A DNA stretch of 64,000 bases from Methylomonas albis (GCF_014850955.1 NZ_JACXSS010000001.1:496001-560000), one strand, 5' to 3'. Shown: positions 1-8,871, counted from the stretch's first letter. Program-made: numbers and translations. The notes: a model not told the origin generated them from the sequence alone.

Positions 1-203
1 TGGCAACAGGCACTGTAAAGTGGTTCAACAATACCAAAGGGTTTGGATTTATCGAGCCTTCCGAAGGCAAAGAAGATGTGTTTGTGCATCATTCTGTTAT
101 TAAGGGCGATGGTTTTAAAACCTTGTCTCCAGGCCAATCGGTGCAATTCGATATCGAGTCCGGTCCTAAGGGTTTAACTGCTGCGAACGTCCTGCCCAGA
201 TAA
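1..203 (+). CDS. Cold shock protein, CspA family (start codon cut by window edge)
   Basis: Single-stranded nucleic-acid-binding cold shock domain protein, probably an RNA chaperone in the cytoplasm. Only the first base of the ATG is missing; the frame gives about 67 residues, the usual length of the family. RNP1 (KGFGFIEP) and RNP2 (VFVHHS) are both intact, and the N-terminal TGTVKWFN is typical. A rho-independent terminator follows about 20 bases after the stop, so this is the end of its transcript. Which paralogue (cold-induced or constitutive) cannot be told because the 5' UTR is outside the window. Confidence 0.93.
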   Translation, partial: ATGTVKWFNNTKGFGFIEPSEGKEDVFVHHSVIKGDGFKTLSPGQSVQFDIESGPKGLTAANVLPR

Positions 204-221
204 GCGTTAACGGTTACGGGT

Positions 222-252
222 AAAAAGGCTCTTGCTTGCAAGGGCCTTTTTT
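222..252 (+). terminator. Rho-independent terminator after the cold shock gene
   Basis: Inverted repeat AAAAAGGCTCTTGC / GCAAGGGCCTTTTTT with a tiny loop and a T run, 18 bases after the stop codon. One G-T pair interrupts an otherwise perfect stem. Confidence 0.85.
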
Positions 253-275
253 ATGCCCGAAACAAAATGGATTTA

Positions 276-306
276 TTGATCGATGGCAATATAACCAAGT
301 TATAAT
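276..306 (+). promoter_or_regulatory. Candidate sigma-70 promoter for the 340 gene
   Basis: A perfect -10 box TATAAT (301-306) lies 34 bases before the ATG. The best -35 candidate is TTGATC at 276-281 with a 19-base spacer, longer than optimal. Confidence 0.4.
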
Positions 307-339
307 GCAACCATCCCTTCCAAACCGGCGTAACTAATT

Positions 340-1263
340 ATGGCACGCGAATTTTCCTCTTTAAAACAAATGGATACCCCTGTCAAAGTGCTGTTTACCG
401 GCTACTTGACTACCGTTGCGGTCGGGTATTTGATGGCTCTAATCCAGATTCTGTTTACTCACGGTATGGCTGACGGCAAGTTTGGCTTGTCCATAGACGA
501 TATTGTCTACAGCTATTACGGCAATCGCTCGGGAACCGTGCTGGAAACTAAACTGAACGGCTCCATGAAGGAGAACGCCTCCGAACGGGAACGTTTCGCC
601 ATTATTCAATGGGTGCGCGATGGTGCCGATAAGGATGATTTTATCGATAACGGTGTCGATAAAATCATTCAGGAACGGTGTGTGATGTGCCACAACAAAG
701 ATGCGTCGGTTCCCGATTTGAGCGATTTTAAAGTGTTGAAGGAATTGACCAAGGAAGACGAAGGCGCCACCTTTAGTTCGCTGACCCGGGTTTCGCATAT
801 TCACTTGTTCGGCATTAGCTTTATCTTCATGTTTGTTGGTTTGATTTTCAGTTTTTCGGAAACCAGTACCATCAAATACAAATGTATCGCGATCGGCATG
901 CCTTATGTGTTTTTGCTGGTAGATATTTTGTCGTGGTGGTTGACGAAGCTGGATCCGATGTTCGCGTGGCTGGTGATCGTGGCGGGCGGCGGCATGGCGG
1001 TGTCGTTTGCGTTTATGTGGACGGTGTCCGTCGCGGAAATGTGGCTGTTCGATAGTGTATTTCTCGATGCGGGCGGTCAGCCTAGACAGCAGTGGAGCAC
1101 CGTAGTCGAGGCTAAATTTAAACAGATTGGCGGAGAATCTGCCGCTAAAAAATTAGGTGAGTTTCTGCAGCAAACCGGGGCCTATGGCTGGTCGAAATTT
1201 CAGAGCCAAGGTTTGCCGTTGTTGAAGGCGCTGTACCTGAAAATATTCAAAAAAGACAAATAG
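340..1263 (+). CDS. Membrane protein with a single c-type heme motif
   Basis: Integral membrane protein of 307 residues, function not recognised. One hydrophobic segment lies near residues 17-40, then a roughly 100-residue hydrophilic stretch, then three hydrophobic segments near 155-175, 185-203 and 208-235, and a soluble tail. The hydrophilic stretch carries CVMCH (about residue 111), a canonical CXXCH heme c attachment motif, so this part is probably periplasmic. Without heme it could still be a metal site. It is monocistronic, with its own -10 box upstream and no related neighbour. A role in electron transfer or redox sensing is inference only. Confidence 0.7.
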   Translation: MAREFSSLKQMDTPVKVLFTGYLTTVAVGYLMALIQILFTHGMADGKFGLSIDDIVYSYYGNRSGTVLETKLNGSMKENASERERFAIIQWVRDGADKDDFIDNGVDKIIQERCVMCHNKDASVPDLSDFKVLKELTKEDEGATFSSLTRVSHIHLFGISFIFMFVGLIFSFSETSTIKYKCIAIGMPYVFLLVDILSWWLTKLDPMFAWLVIVAGGGMAVSFAFMWTVSVAEMWLFDSVFLDAGGQPRQQWSTVVEAKFKQIGGESAAKKLGEFLQQTGAYGWSKFQSQGLPLLKALYLKIFKKDK

Positions 1264-1375
1264 TTAGCTAAGTGTGACTAGGTAGTCAAAACGGCGTTGA
1301 GAAGTTAAAGTTCCGCGCTTGGCAAGCCGATAGCCGGAGCGGTATGATGCAAATTCGATTTGCAGGAGGTGTACC

Positions 1376-1630
1376 ATGATTAGCAACGCACTGAGTAGCG
1401 CAACCAGTCTGATCAGCAATGCTCAGCAAAAGGCCAGCACGGCCGCACAAACCGTCGCCAATTTGCCGGTGCAAGCCCAGGAAGTCGGCGGCTCAAAAGA
1501 TGTCGGTGCCGCCGATTTATTCAAGCCGGTGTTAAGCCTGAAAGAGGCTGAGTTGGAAACGTCGGCTGGCGCCAAAGTTATCAAGGCTCATGAAAAAATG
1601 TTGGGCTCAATAATTGATATTAAAGCCTAA
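1376..1630 (+). CDS. Small hypothetical protein, flagellar rod/hook-like C-terminus
   Basis: An 84-residue protein with a strong ribosome binding site (AGGAGGT at 1364-1370) six bases before the ATG. The N-terminal half is Ala/Ser/Gln-rich and low in complexity, with no clear signal peptide. The C-terminal part (about residues 50-84: FKPVLSLKEAELETSAGAKV and on) resembles the helical C-terminus of flagellar rod/hook proteins, where similar small proteins are sometimes annotated, but no flagellar genes are nearby. Its end overlaps by 4 bases the end of the convergent radical SAM gene. Function unknown. Confidence 0.65.
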   Translation: MISNALSSATSLISNAQQKASTAAQTVANLPVQAQEVGGSKDVGAADLFKPVLSLKEAELETSAGAKVIKAHEKMLGSIIDIKA

Positions 1631-2496
1631 TGGCTAACGCTGACATCATAGCCCAGAGCTTTGATGTCAGCGGCAAAGGCATTCATCTCTTCAAAACTCA
1701 TCCTTTCTAAATTGTCTGCTTCCGCTTGGCAAGATTGTCTGGCCACACTGTAAAGCATGATTTCGTGCAGTTTGATCTTGCTAACCTGTAATTCCTGCAA
1801 AAGCGCCAAATAGGCCTGTTTTTCGCTGTCCAACCAGGCTTGCTGATAATGCAGCATGCAGGATTGTAATTTGGTTGGGCATAAGCTGGTGGCAATCTTC
1901 AGGTGTTCCAATAACTTTTGCTGGCTTTGGCCGGTGTTGTTGATCAGCTTGCGGCCCTGTTCTGTCGCGCTGTCCAGTTTGAACCATAGTTCGCCGTCAT
2001 AACGGTCCAATTCCACCAAGCCAGCTTGCACCGTCGATTGGTGTATCAAACTGCCATTGCTGATCAATACGAATTTGCCGGCCGGAAACACGCCTGAGTC
2101 CGTGGCGATCTGGCCAATCAAACGGACGGCTTTATCGAAATCTATCAGGCTGGTCGGTTCGCCGTTGCCGGAAATAGCGATATCCTTGATAACGCGTTGC
2201 TCGACTTCTACGTTAAATTGCTCGAAAAAAGCACCGTGTTGCACGTAATCCAGAAAGAAACACAATTCCTGCTCCAGTAATGCAAAATCCATTTCCGGTG
2301 CATTGCCGCGCTGTAATTCCGGTACCTGACAATAAATACAACGCCAGTTGCAGGCGTTGTTAGGGTTGAAATTTACACCTATCGACAAACCGCGGGCACG
2401 GCGGGAGATGACGGGGTAAACGTATTTCAGGCCTGCAACGTTACGGTTGTGATTTGTCGTTGTGAGTATTGGTTTCACTTGAGAGGCGCCGCGCAA
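1627..2496 (-). CDS. Radical SAM protein, last gene of the fhc operon
   Basis: Radical S-adenosylmethionine enzyme of 289 residues. The cluster motif CNWRCIYC gives the CxxxCxxC cysteines near residues 49, 53 and 56, followed by a GNGEPT motif typical of SAM binding. It starts 27 bases after fhcC on the same strand, so it is probably co-transcribed with C1-transfer genes. A role in making H4MPT or methanofuran-type cofactors is a reasonable guess from position, not shown by sequence. The start used is TTG at 2496; GTG at 2478 is an alternative, and neither has a strong Shine-Dalgarno. Confidence 0.75.
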   Translation of the reverse strand: MRGASQVKPILTTTNHNRNVAGLKYVYPVISRRARGLSIGVNFNPNNACNWRCIYCQVPELQRGNAPEMDFALLEQELCFFLDYVQHGAFFEQFNVEVEQRVIKDIAISGNGEPTSLIDFDKAVRLIGQIATDSGVFPAGKFVLISNGSLIHQSTVQAGLVELDRYDGELWFKLDSATEQGRKLINNTGQSQQKLLEHLKIATSLCPTKLQSCMLHYQQAWLDSEKQAYLALLQELQVSKIKLHEIMLYSVARQSCQAEADNLERMSFEEMNAFAADIKALGYDVSVSH

Positions 2497-2523
2497 ACCG
2501 TAGCCAATTTACGCGGTAATGGA

Positions 2524-3339
2524 TTAGATTCGAACCAACACTTCGCCGCGTCCGGTTTCCGCCATGTCACCGCCGTAACGTTGCACGCGGTTAAACGCCG
2601 CGCCGCTGTCTGCAAAACGGGAATCGAAGGATTTGAAAGACGCAAATAGTATCGGCAAAAAAGCCAGCGTATGCGAACCGCAGTCGTTGAAGGTGGCAGA
2701 CAGTTGCGGTTGATTCCACAGCAGTAAGGTACCGCGCCGCATCGCATAGCCTAAATAGCGACCGGTGCTACCCATCACCGCGATGGTGCCAGCCAGCATT
2801 CGTGAGCCGCAATAATCGCCGGCATTGCCTTCAATCAAAATTTGGCCACGGCGCATGTGATCGCCGGCGCGTTGACCGACATTGCCTCTTACCAGGACCG
2901 TGCCGCCCTTCATGCCTTGCTTGTTGCCGGGCAATGCTCCACCCAGAAAGTCGCCGGCATCGCCGTCGATCTGGATCAGGCCGTTTTTCATTTCGCAGGC
3001 GGCGTATAAACCGGTATCGCCACTAACGCTGATACTGCCTGATTTCATTTGCATGCCCAGATAAGCGCCGGCATCGCCTTGCACGCTGATACTGCCGCCA
3101 TCCAATTCCTTGCCGATAAAATCCAGTTTGTTGATGCTGCCGGCAACGATGATTTCTTGGGTATTTTTGCCGGTAATGTAAAACAAATCGTCTACGCGCA
3201 GACGGCTTTTGCCGGTTTGCAGGGTAATGGCGGCAATGGCATTGACGTCCAAACCTTGCAGTTTTTGGCAAACCAGCGGCGACATATCGACGCGTTGTGT
3301 GGGTTGCTGTTCCTTCAGGGTAAAGGTTAACGCGCTCAT
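2524..3339 (-). CDS. fhcC: Formyltransferase/hydrolase complex subunit C
   Basis: Subunit C of the bacterial formyltransferase/hydrolase complex, homologous to FwdC/FmdC of archaeal formylmethanofuran dehydrogenase. The 271-residue protein has the family's repeated glycine pattern (GDAGAYLG, GDTGLYAA, GDAGDFLG, GNVGQRAG, GNAGDYCG, GSTGRYLG), which builds a right-handed beta-helix. The ATG at 3339 overlaps the fhcD stop as ATGA, which fixes the start and indicates translational coupling; a longer in-frame reading upstream is an artefact. With FhcA, B and D it converts formyl-H4MPT to formate in methylotrophs. Confidence 0.95.
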   Translation of the reverse strand: MSALTFTLKEQQPTQRVDMSPLVCQKLQGLDVNAIAAITLQTGKSRLRVDDLFYITGKNTQEIIVAGSINKLDFIGKELDGGSISVQGDAGAYLGMQMKSGSISVSGDTGLYAACEMKNGLIQIDGDAGDFLGGALPGNKQGMKGGTVLVRGNVGQRAGDHMRRGQILIEGNAGDYCGSRMLAGTIAVMGSTGRYLGYAMRRGTLLLWNQPQLSATFNDCGSHTLAFLPILFASFKSFDSRFADSGAAFNRVQRYGGDMAETGRGEVLVRI

Positions 3340-4232
3340 GCCATGATCTCCTGCAAATGAAAGTGGAATGGACCCAGTTTGCCGCCGTAATTGCCGGCGC
3401 TGATGCGTTTGATGCCGTTGGCGGCACCCAGGTCGCAAACCGCTTGAATACCCACGCGCATGGCCTTGTCTATGTCTTCCTTACTTAAACCGTCGATGAC
3501 GATTTCCATCACTGACTCAATCTCAGGTGACAAATCGGTCTTAGTGATACCTTTCAAGGTGGGACAGAAAGCATCGTTGGTCGATGCCCCCAATGAAGCA
3601 TATTTTGAACCGACCTTGGAACCGGAGCGCACCACGCCGCCGGGGAAGGGCATGATGACGTTAGGCATTTTGCGCATTTCCTCAATCGCCGCCTCGCAGG
3701 CCGCCAAAGCTTGTGGTTGTGATTCGGCCAGCACCAGGAAGTTACCGCCGCCGACCGCATCGACCATGCCGGTGGTCGCTTCGGTCAGAAATTCACCGTC
3801 CATCACTGGTACGCGCCAGTAGCGCTTGCCGCCGATTTTCTTGGCGATTTGAAAGCCGTCGCCGAAGTAGCGTAGGTTTTTGCCCAAAGGAATGGGCTTG
3901 CCGCCTTCGATGCCGGCAAATAAGGCAGACGTCGGTGAGGTTAATACGCATTGGCCAGCGCGGGTTTCCAATTGCTTGGCCAAACCCTTGCCGCCCATCG
4001 CATAGATCATGATTGCCACGCCGGGCCGTCCGTCCGGGGTTTCGTCAGGGCTCAACACCCGTTCGATACCTGCCTCGCAGCCGCAGGCAATTACCGATGT
4101 TGCAAAGCCGGTCATGGCTTGCGCGGAAATCATCGCCCATTTTTCGTTCTGAGCGGTGATGATGGCCCGCGTCGCCTTCATCGGGAAGGCTTCGGCGAAG
4201 GTTTTGTCGATGGTTACGCCATTAATGATCAT
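3336..4232 (-). CDS. fhcD: Formylmethanofuran:H4MPT formyltransferase (complex subunit D)
   Basis: Ftr-type formyltransferase that moves the formyl group between tetrahydromethanopterin and the methanofuran-like carrier in the Fhc complex. The 298-residue length fits the family. Recognisable stretches include TRAIITAQNEKWAMISAQAM near residue 21 and a GCEAG segment in the N-terminal half. It overlaps fhcA upstream (ATGA, 4229-4232) and fhcC downstream (ATGA, 3336-3339), so the operon is tightly coupled. Known in methylotrophs as ftr/fhcD, part of the route that oxidises formaldehyde carbon to formate. Confidence 0.96.
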   Translation of the reverse strand: MIINGVTIDKTFAEAFPMKATRAIITAQNEKWAMISAQAMTGFATSVIACGCEAGIERVLSPDETPDGRPGVAIMIYAMGGKGLAKQLETRAGQCVLTSPTSALFAGIEGGKPIPLGKNLRYFGDGFQIAKKIGGKRYWRVPVMDGEFLTEATTGMVDAVGGGNFLVLAESQPQALAACEAAIEEMRKMPNVIMPFPGGVVRSGSKVGSKYASLGASTNDAFCPTLKGITKTDLSPEIESVMEIVIDGLSKEDIDKAMRVGIQAVCDLGAANGIKRISAGNYGGKLGPFHFHLQEIMA

Positions 4233-5893
4233 GCTGCACCTCTTAATGGATGCGCCGTCAAGCTGCCGCGTCCGTCTTCGCTAATTTCGTCGTCGCTGAT
4301 TTTAAAGTTGCCGAGTTTCATGGTCAGGTATTTGTCGAAATAAGGTTTGAGATCTTTTTCGATGGACAGGTCGTATTCCGGTTTGACGATGTGGGTTGTG
4401 CCCCAGGTTACTTTGACGACTTGGCCGTCTTTCACCACCAATTCGCCGTCCTTGAATACGTAATCCGGCTTGGTAAACATCGCCTGCCTATCAGCATTTT
4501 CGGTGTAAATGGTTATGTCGGCCCAGTTACCGGCGCTCAACGCGCCACGGTCCTTCAAGCCTATGATGCGGGCAGCACCGGCGCGGGTCATGATTGCTAT
4601 TTCGTTCAAGCTGTACTCGCGTTCGATAGACGCCAGCGTGGTCATTTTCTGCGCTTCCGGGTGTATCGTTGCCAGCATATCGTTACGGAAGCTGCGGTCC
4701 ATCAGCAGGCGGATCAGGTGCGGATAGCTGGTGAACGGTGCGCCGTTCGGGTGATCGGTGGTCAGGAATATTCGCCAAGGATCGTTGACCAGCAGAAAGA
4801 TTTCCAAACCGATCGCCCATTGCAAGGCGTTGACGAAATTCTGGTCTTTATATTTGAACGGCACCACGCCGCAACCGGCATCGCATTCGATGTCCATGCA
4901 CACCCACTTATTAGGGCTGGCAAAGCGGTGGTTGGCGTGTTGGCGCATGTTATCGCCGGAGGCGGTAACGGTTTGTCCGAACAGGATCTGGCCGACATCG
5001 GCCGTAATGTTTGGGTTACTATTGATCGCTTCGGCAATTTGCGCAGCGCCGGAGGAGAATTTGAAATCGCCTTCTTTACCGTAGCTGTGGAACTGAATAT
5101 GGGTCAAGTGCACCGGCAAACCTTCGACGCCTTGAATGGTATTTAAAGTAGTTTCCAGGTTGCCGGGTACACCCAGGTTGCAGCCGTGTACATGTAGCGG
5201 ATGGGTAATGCCGAGTTCTTGCACGGCCCTGGCCAGGGTTTGCAGGATTTGTCTGGGCGTGACAGCGTAATGGCTGTTTTGCTCGTCCAGATCCAGTTTG
5301 CGCTGATTAAATTTAAACGCGCTGATGCCGCCGGCATTCACCACTTTGATGCCGATGCCTTTGGCGGCATTTAAGTTCCAGGCCACGTAATCGTTGATGG
5401 CTTTTTGGTCTTTGTTAGCGGTCATCATCCGCAGCAGGAAGTCGTCGCTGCCCATCATCACATAGCCGCCTTTGTCGACAATGGGCGTGTCGCCCATTTC
5501 CATGTGCGCTTGGCGAGCATTGATCGGCAATACTGCGGGTTCGAAGCAAGCGGTGTAGCCCATTTCCGCGTAACGGTAGCCCGCCACGTAAGTGCTGGGC
5601 ATGGCGTGACCGTTGCCGGAGCGGGTTATAGGCGTGCGATGCACCGGATCCATGCGGTGGTCTTCCGGCAACAGGGTGCGGGCGATATTGCCTTTGCCGC
5701 CACCGATATGGGTGTGCATGTCGATGGCGCCGGACATGACCACTTTGCCGCGTAAATCGTATTCGTGATCGACTGGGCGTCCGTCTGTCGGCGCATCGAT
5801 AATGCGGCCATCCTGAATGTAAATGTCTTGCTGTTGGCCGTCGACGCCGCTGGCCGGATCGTAAACGGTACCACCTGTGAGTTTTGTCAGCAT
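4229..5893 (-). CDS. fhcA: Formyltransferase/hydrolase complex subunit A
   Basis: Amidohydrolase-fold subunit (554 residues) that hydrolyses the formyl carrier to formate, homologous to FwdA/FmdA. The HxH zinc motif is visible in IDMHTHIGGG (His60, His62), with further histidines in the central barrel (LHVHGCN, LTHIQFHS) and DHPNGAPF toward the C-terminal third, as expected for a binuclear metal site. It lies 9 bases after fhcB and overlaps fhcD by 4, in the canonical order fhcB-A-D-C. No truncation is seen. Confidence 0.96.
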   Translation of the reverse strand: MLTKLTGGTVYDPASGVDGQQQDIYIQDGRIIDAPTDGRPVDHEYDLRGKVVMSGAIDMHTHIGGGKGNIARTLLPEDHRMDPVHRTPITRSGNGHAMPSTYVAGYRYAEMGYTACFEPAVLPINARQAHMEMGDTPIVDKGGYVMMGSDDFLLRMMTANKDQKAINDYVAWNLNAAKGIGIKVVNAGGISAFKFNQRKLDLDEQNSHYAVTPRQILQTLARAVQELGITHPLHVHGCNLGVPGNLETTLNTIQGVEGLPVHLTHIQFHSYGKEGDFKFSSGAAQIAEAINSNPNITADVGQILFGQTVTASGDNMRQHANHRFASPNKWVCMDIECDAGCGVVPFKYKDQNFVNALQWAIGLEIFLLVNDPWRIFLTTDHPNGAPFTSYPHLIRLLMDRSFRNDMLATIHPEAQKMTTLASIEREYSLNEIAIMTRAGAARIIGLKDRGALSAGNWADITIYTENADRQAMFTKPDYVFKDGELVVKDGQVVKVTWGTTHIVKPEYDLSIEKDLKPYFDKYLTMKLGNFKISDDEISEDGRGSLTAHPLRGAA

Positions 5894-5902
5894 ATCGGCT
5901 TC

Positions 5903-7162
5903 CTACAGTGCTTGTTCGATGGCGGTCAGGACTTCGGCGGTACTGGGTAGGCCGGAGTCTCGCAATTTTTTCAGACGGATCGCCACCACATTATCCAGAC
6001 GGTAGGCATGGCCGGCATGGTCGATGCCGGGCGTACCGACCGGAATGAATACATCGGGCTCTTCCTCAAATTTCATGCCGGAGCGGCCGACAACGATGGT
6101 CGGTAAGGCGGTTTTTGGCGGCAGTGCGCTGCTATTAAAAGCCTGCACCCAAACCAAGGCATCGGCTTCGCCATTATCTAAAAGTGCTTGGGTTTCGTAG
6201 AGATACGGATCGTACTCGGGGTAGCCACGGGCAAAGTTGACGCGCGCGGGGTAGCCGGTCGTCCAACCGCAGACTTGATTGGCGGTTTGATCGCCTTCCT
6301 TGCCGCCCAGCGGAAAGCCGGAGCAGCGGGTGCCCAATTGATTGAGGTCCTTAACGATACTGCACAGGGTTTGTACGGTCAGCTCGGCTTGATCGAATGC
6401 CAATGCCGCTGCGCCCCAAAGTACGACGCCGTAGTGAGCAGCTTTCAGTTTGTCGGCGATGGCTTGCAGATCGGTAATGGCGATGCCGGCGACGCTGTGC
6501 GCGTGTAGCAAGTGGCCTTTAACCAGGGCTGACAATGCGGCGGTTAATTCCGGTAAGTCGGCGTCAGCACAAGGCAGAACGCTAGCTTTTTGGCCGGTCG
6601 GAGACGTTGAGGCGTTTCCGGAGGGCGCTTTACCCAGATAAATAATGTCGCGGTTAGCCGTGCTGTCGAGAAACATCGATTCCTCGTTCCAGAGATATTT
6701 TTCGAAAAAACGTGGCGCAAAAGCTTCCAAGTCGGTGCCAACCACCAGCAACAGATCGCAACGGTTTTTCAGTTCGGCTAGCGTGGTGTTCATCCAGCCG
6801 GAATCTTGCAAAGCCAGCAAATTGCGGCGGGCATTGTTGAAATTCAGGTTATCGACCGCCGCGCCGCTTTTATCGGCCAAAGCCAGCAGGGCGCGCATGC
6901 CGTTAACGTCGGTCGCACAGCCGCCAATCAAGGGCTGATTAGTGCCACGCAACAGTTCGGCGGCTTTGCGTGTCGCGGCTTCCAGGCTAACCAACTGGCC
7001 GGCGATGCGCGGTGTGGTGTCGGTGATCGCTTGTTCGAAAGCCGGTGTATTGACCGCGCAGCCGTTTGTGGTCACTTTCAGTGTTGCGCCGTCCACCTGT
7101 ATGCTCAGGTCGTCGGTACCGATGCCGCAAAAGGGGCTGGGCACCTCGGTTATTTCAGTCAT
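5903..7162 (-). CDS. fhcB: Formyltransferase/hydrolase complex subunit B
   Basis: Homologue of the molybdopterin-type FwdB/FmdB subunit (419 residues). In the bacterial Fhc complex this subunit is known to have lost the redox function. The sequence fits: the N-terminus has only an isolated FCGIGTDDL cysteine and one more in TNGCAVN, not a four-cysteine cluster motif. The start is the ATG at 7162 (MTEITEVPSPF); the frame is open 31 codons further upstream but that part overlaps the preceding gene. It lies 11 bases after the pterin dehydratase gene and 9 before fhcA. Confidence 0.94.
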   Translation of the reverse strand: MTEITEVPSPFCGIGTDDLSIQVDGATLKVTTNGCAVNTPAFEQAITDTTPRIAGQLVSLEAATRKAAELLRGTNQPLIGGCATDVNGMRALLALADKSGAAVDNLNFNNARRNLLALQDSGWMNTTLAELKNRCDLLLVVGTDLEAFAPRFFEKYLWNEESMFLDSTANRDIIYLGKAPSGNASTSPTGQKASVLPCADADLPELTAALSALVKGHLLHAHSVAGIAITDLQAIADKLKAAHYGVVLWGAAALAFDQAELTVQTLCSIVKDLNQLGTRCSGFPLGGKEGDQTANQVCGWTTGYPARVNFARGYPEYDPYLYETQALLDNGEADALVWVQAFNSSALPPKTALPTIVVGRSGMKFEEEPDVFIPVGTPGIDHAGHAYRLDNVVAIRLKKLRDSGLPSTAEVLTAIEQAL

Positions 7163-7173
7163 AAGAAAAGTCC

Positions 7174-7551
7174 TCAATCTTTTTTGATGTATTTGAAACG
7201 GGGGTCGTCGGGTGTGCCTTCGAAAATGCCGGCGGAGGTTTCCGCAGCATCCCACATCACCACTTCTTCAATTTTCTTGGCCAAGGTAAAGTCTTTGTCT
7301 GTGATGCCTTTGGCCGAATGCGTGACCAGTTTGACGATCACAAACGCATAGGAAACGGTTAGATCCGGGTGGTGCCAAGCTTTTTCCGCTAAGTGACCGA
7401 CAGTGTTTACTACCATCAAAGTGGCTTTCCAGCCGCTGGTCTTGATTTTGCGGCGGATCCAGCCGTTCTCGTAATACCAGTGCGGTAGTTCTTGTGTTAA
7501 ACGCTCGGCGATTTCGGTTTCGCTATAGACCTTGGCTGTATCGTGCGACAT
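7174..7551 (-). CDS. Pterin-4a-carbinolamine dehydratase-like protein
   Basis: PhhB/DCoH family protein, 125 residues against about 100 for the usual enzyme, with the family core WKATLMVVNTVGHLAEKAWH and HHPDLTVSYAFV (the His-His-Pro active-site strip). DCoH homologues occur in methylotroph H4MPT gene clusters and are thought to act on pterins there rather than in phenylalanine hydroxylation; no phenylalanine hydroxylase gene is in this window. It is the first gene of the fhc operon, 11 bases before fhcB, preceded by a possible sigma-70 promoter. The exact substrate is uncertain. Confidence 0.9.
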   Translation of the reverse strand: MSHDTAKVYSETEIAERLTQELPHWYYENGWIRRKIKTSGWKATLMVVNTVGHLAEKAWHHPDLTVSYAFVIVKLVTHSAKGITDKDFTLAKKIEEVVMWDAAETSAGIFEGTPDDPRFKYIKKD

Positions 7552-7582
7552 CGTTTATCCCCCCGGATTTAAATGACTCGGC

Positions 7583-7611
7583 ATTCTAGCGCACAGTTTA
7601 GTCGGTGTCTT
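7583..7611 (-). promoter_or_regulatory. Candidate sigma-70 promoter of the fhc operon
   Basis: On the minus strand AAGACA, 17 bases, TAGAAT; the -10 ends about 31 bases before the DCoH start codon. Spacing is ideal but the -35 matches only 4 of 6. Confidence 0.4.
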
Positions 7612-7709
7612 GACGGTGTACAGGTGTTTACTGGGTTTCGGCGCTAATTATTGGTCGGCTGACTGAAGAATATGCCGGGGCCGGGCATGCTTCTCGGCAT
7701 TAGCGTTGC

Positions 7710-8093
7710 TTATTTAACAACCCTTAACTGTGGTCTTTGCGGGGGTTTAGGCTCTGTCGGCGTCGGCGGGTTTTCGTCTTCGTTTTCTTCAGGGTCAAAA
7801 ATCATGCCCTTGCCGTTTTCCTTCGCATAGATGGCCAATACGGCTTTGCACGGCGCGATTATGCGCATGGGCTTGCCGGAAAAACGGGCGTTGAACTGGA
7901 TTTCTTCATTGCCCAGCACCAAACCTTGGATGGCTTCGGGACGCATGTTTAGCACGATTCTGCCGTCTTCCACAAAGTCGCCCGGCAGCGTCACTCCAGG
8001 ATGGTCGGCATTTACCAACAGATGAGGAGTCAGGCTGTTGTCGACGATCCACTCGTAGATCGAGCGAATCAGATACGGTTTTAGTGGGGTCAT
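7710..8093 (-). CDS. sspB: ClpXP protease specificity-enhancing factor SspB
   Basis: Adaptor that delivers ssrA-tagged proteins to ClpXP. The 127-residue protein opens with PLKPYLIRSIYEWIVDN and carries the substrate-binding core (LVNADHPGVTLPGDFVEDGR, IVLNMRP). After a flexible acidic/proline-rich linker (about residues 103-120) it ends in RPQLRVVK, matching the C-terminal XB motif (RxxLRVVK) by which SspB docks on the ClpX zinc-binding domain. Its ATG overlaps the sspA stop as ATGA. The usual sspAB operon order is kept. Confidence 0.95.
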   Translation of the reverse strand: MTPLKPYLIRSIYEWIVDNSLTPHLLVNADHPGVTLPGDFVEDGRIVLNMRPEAIQGLVLGNEEIQFNARFSGKPMRIIAPCKAVLAIYAKENGKGMIFDPEENEDENPPTPTEPKPPQRPQLRVVK

Positions 8094-8728
8094 TTGCTTG
8101 GGGTTTGCATCATGTCTTTTTCTTCACGGCTCAGGCTTTCTTGAAAAGCCCGTCTGGAGAAGAGGCGGTTGGCGTAGGCGGTGATGCCTTTGCCTAGGCT
8201 GGCGATGTCGATGCCGATGCTAGGTAGCCGCCATAAGAACGGCGCCATTGCGCAATCGATCAGGGAATATTCTTCACTCATGAAATAGGTTGTGGCCTCA
8301 AATACCGGCGCGGCTGCCATCAAGCTTTCTCGCAGCATTTTTTTGGCTTTGGCGGCTTTTTTATCGCCGTTGACTAGTACGTCATCCAGTAACGGATACC
8401 ACTCTTGATCGATGCGTTTGATCAGCATCCGGGCGTTGGCGCGCGAGACCGGGTCCATTTGGTGCAAGGCGGGATGCGGGAAGCGTTCGTCCAGATATTC
8501 CATGATGATGCGGGCATCGTAAAGCACCAAATCGCGCTCGACGAAAGTCGGTGCATTGCCGTTGGGGTTCAGTTCCAGCAAGTCTTCGGGCGGGTCGTTC
8601 GGGTCGAAAAACTCGATTTCCGCTGGTACACCTTTTTCGTATACGACCAGCCTGGCACAGTGGCTCAAAATGCAGGTTGGGGATGAAAAAAGAGTCATTG
8701 CGGATTTTCGGCTGGTAATGTTTGCCAC
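8090..8728 (-). CDS. sspA: Stringent starvation protein A
   Basis: RNA-polymerase-associated glutathione-S-transferase-fold protein (212 residues) with an N-terminal thioredoxin-like domain (MTLFSSPTCILSH near residue 11) and a helical C-terminal domain. The start chosen is GTG at 8728, giving MANITSRKSAMTLF, because E. coli SspA has a similar extension before its MTLF and an AGAGG lies 8 bases upstream; ATG at 8698 is the alternative. It is known to act with RNA polymerase in stationary phase and stress. Coupled to sspB by an ATGA overlap. Confidence 0.93.
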   Translation of the reverse strand: MANITSRKSAMTLFSSPTCILSHCARLVVYEKGVPAEIEFFDPNDPPEDLLELNPNGNAPTFVERDLVLYDARIIMEYLDERFPHPALHQMDPVSRANARMLIKRIDQEWYPLLDDVLVNGDKKAAKAKKMLRESLMAAAPVFEATTYFMSEEYSLIDCAMAPFLWRLPSIGIDIASLGKGITAYANRLFSRRAFQESLSREEKDMMQTPSK

Positions 8729-8871
8729 GAAGTGAACCTCTTTGAGTAACGGGATTTAAATCGGGGCAGATTGTAGCATGGATGATTGGGCTTTTGGGGC
8801 CGATGCCCACCGCAGTCGCCCGTTGAAAATAAGGGGCTGAGCGGGGCTTTTTGCCCGACTTGCAGTACTAT

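Noticed and set aside
2500..2535. Minus-strand GTTGGTTCGAATCTAATCC, like a tRNA T-arm.
   Set aside because: It lies in the last codons of fhcC, and no acceptor or anticodon arms can be drawn around it.
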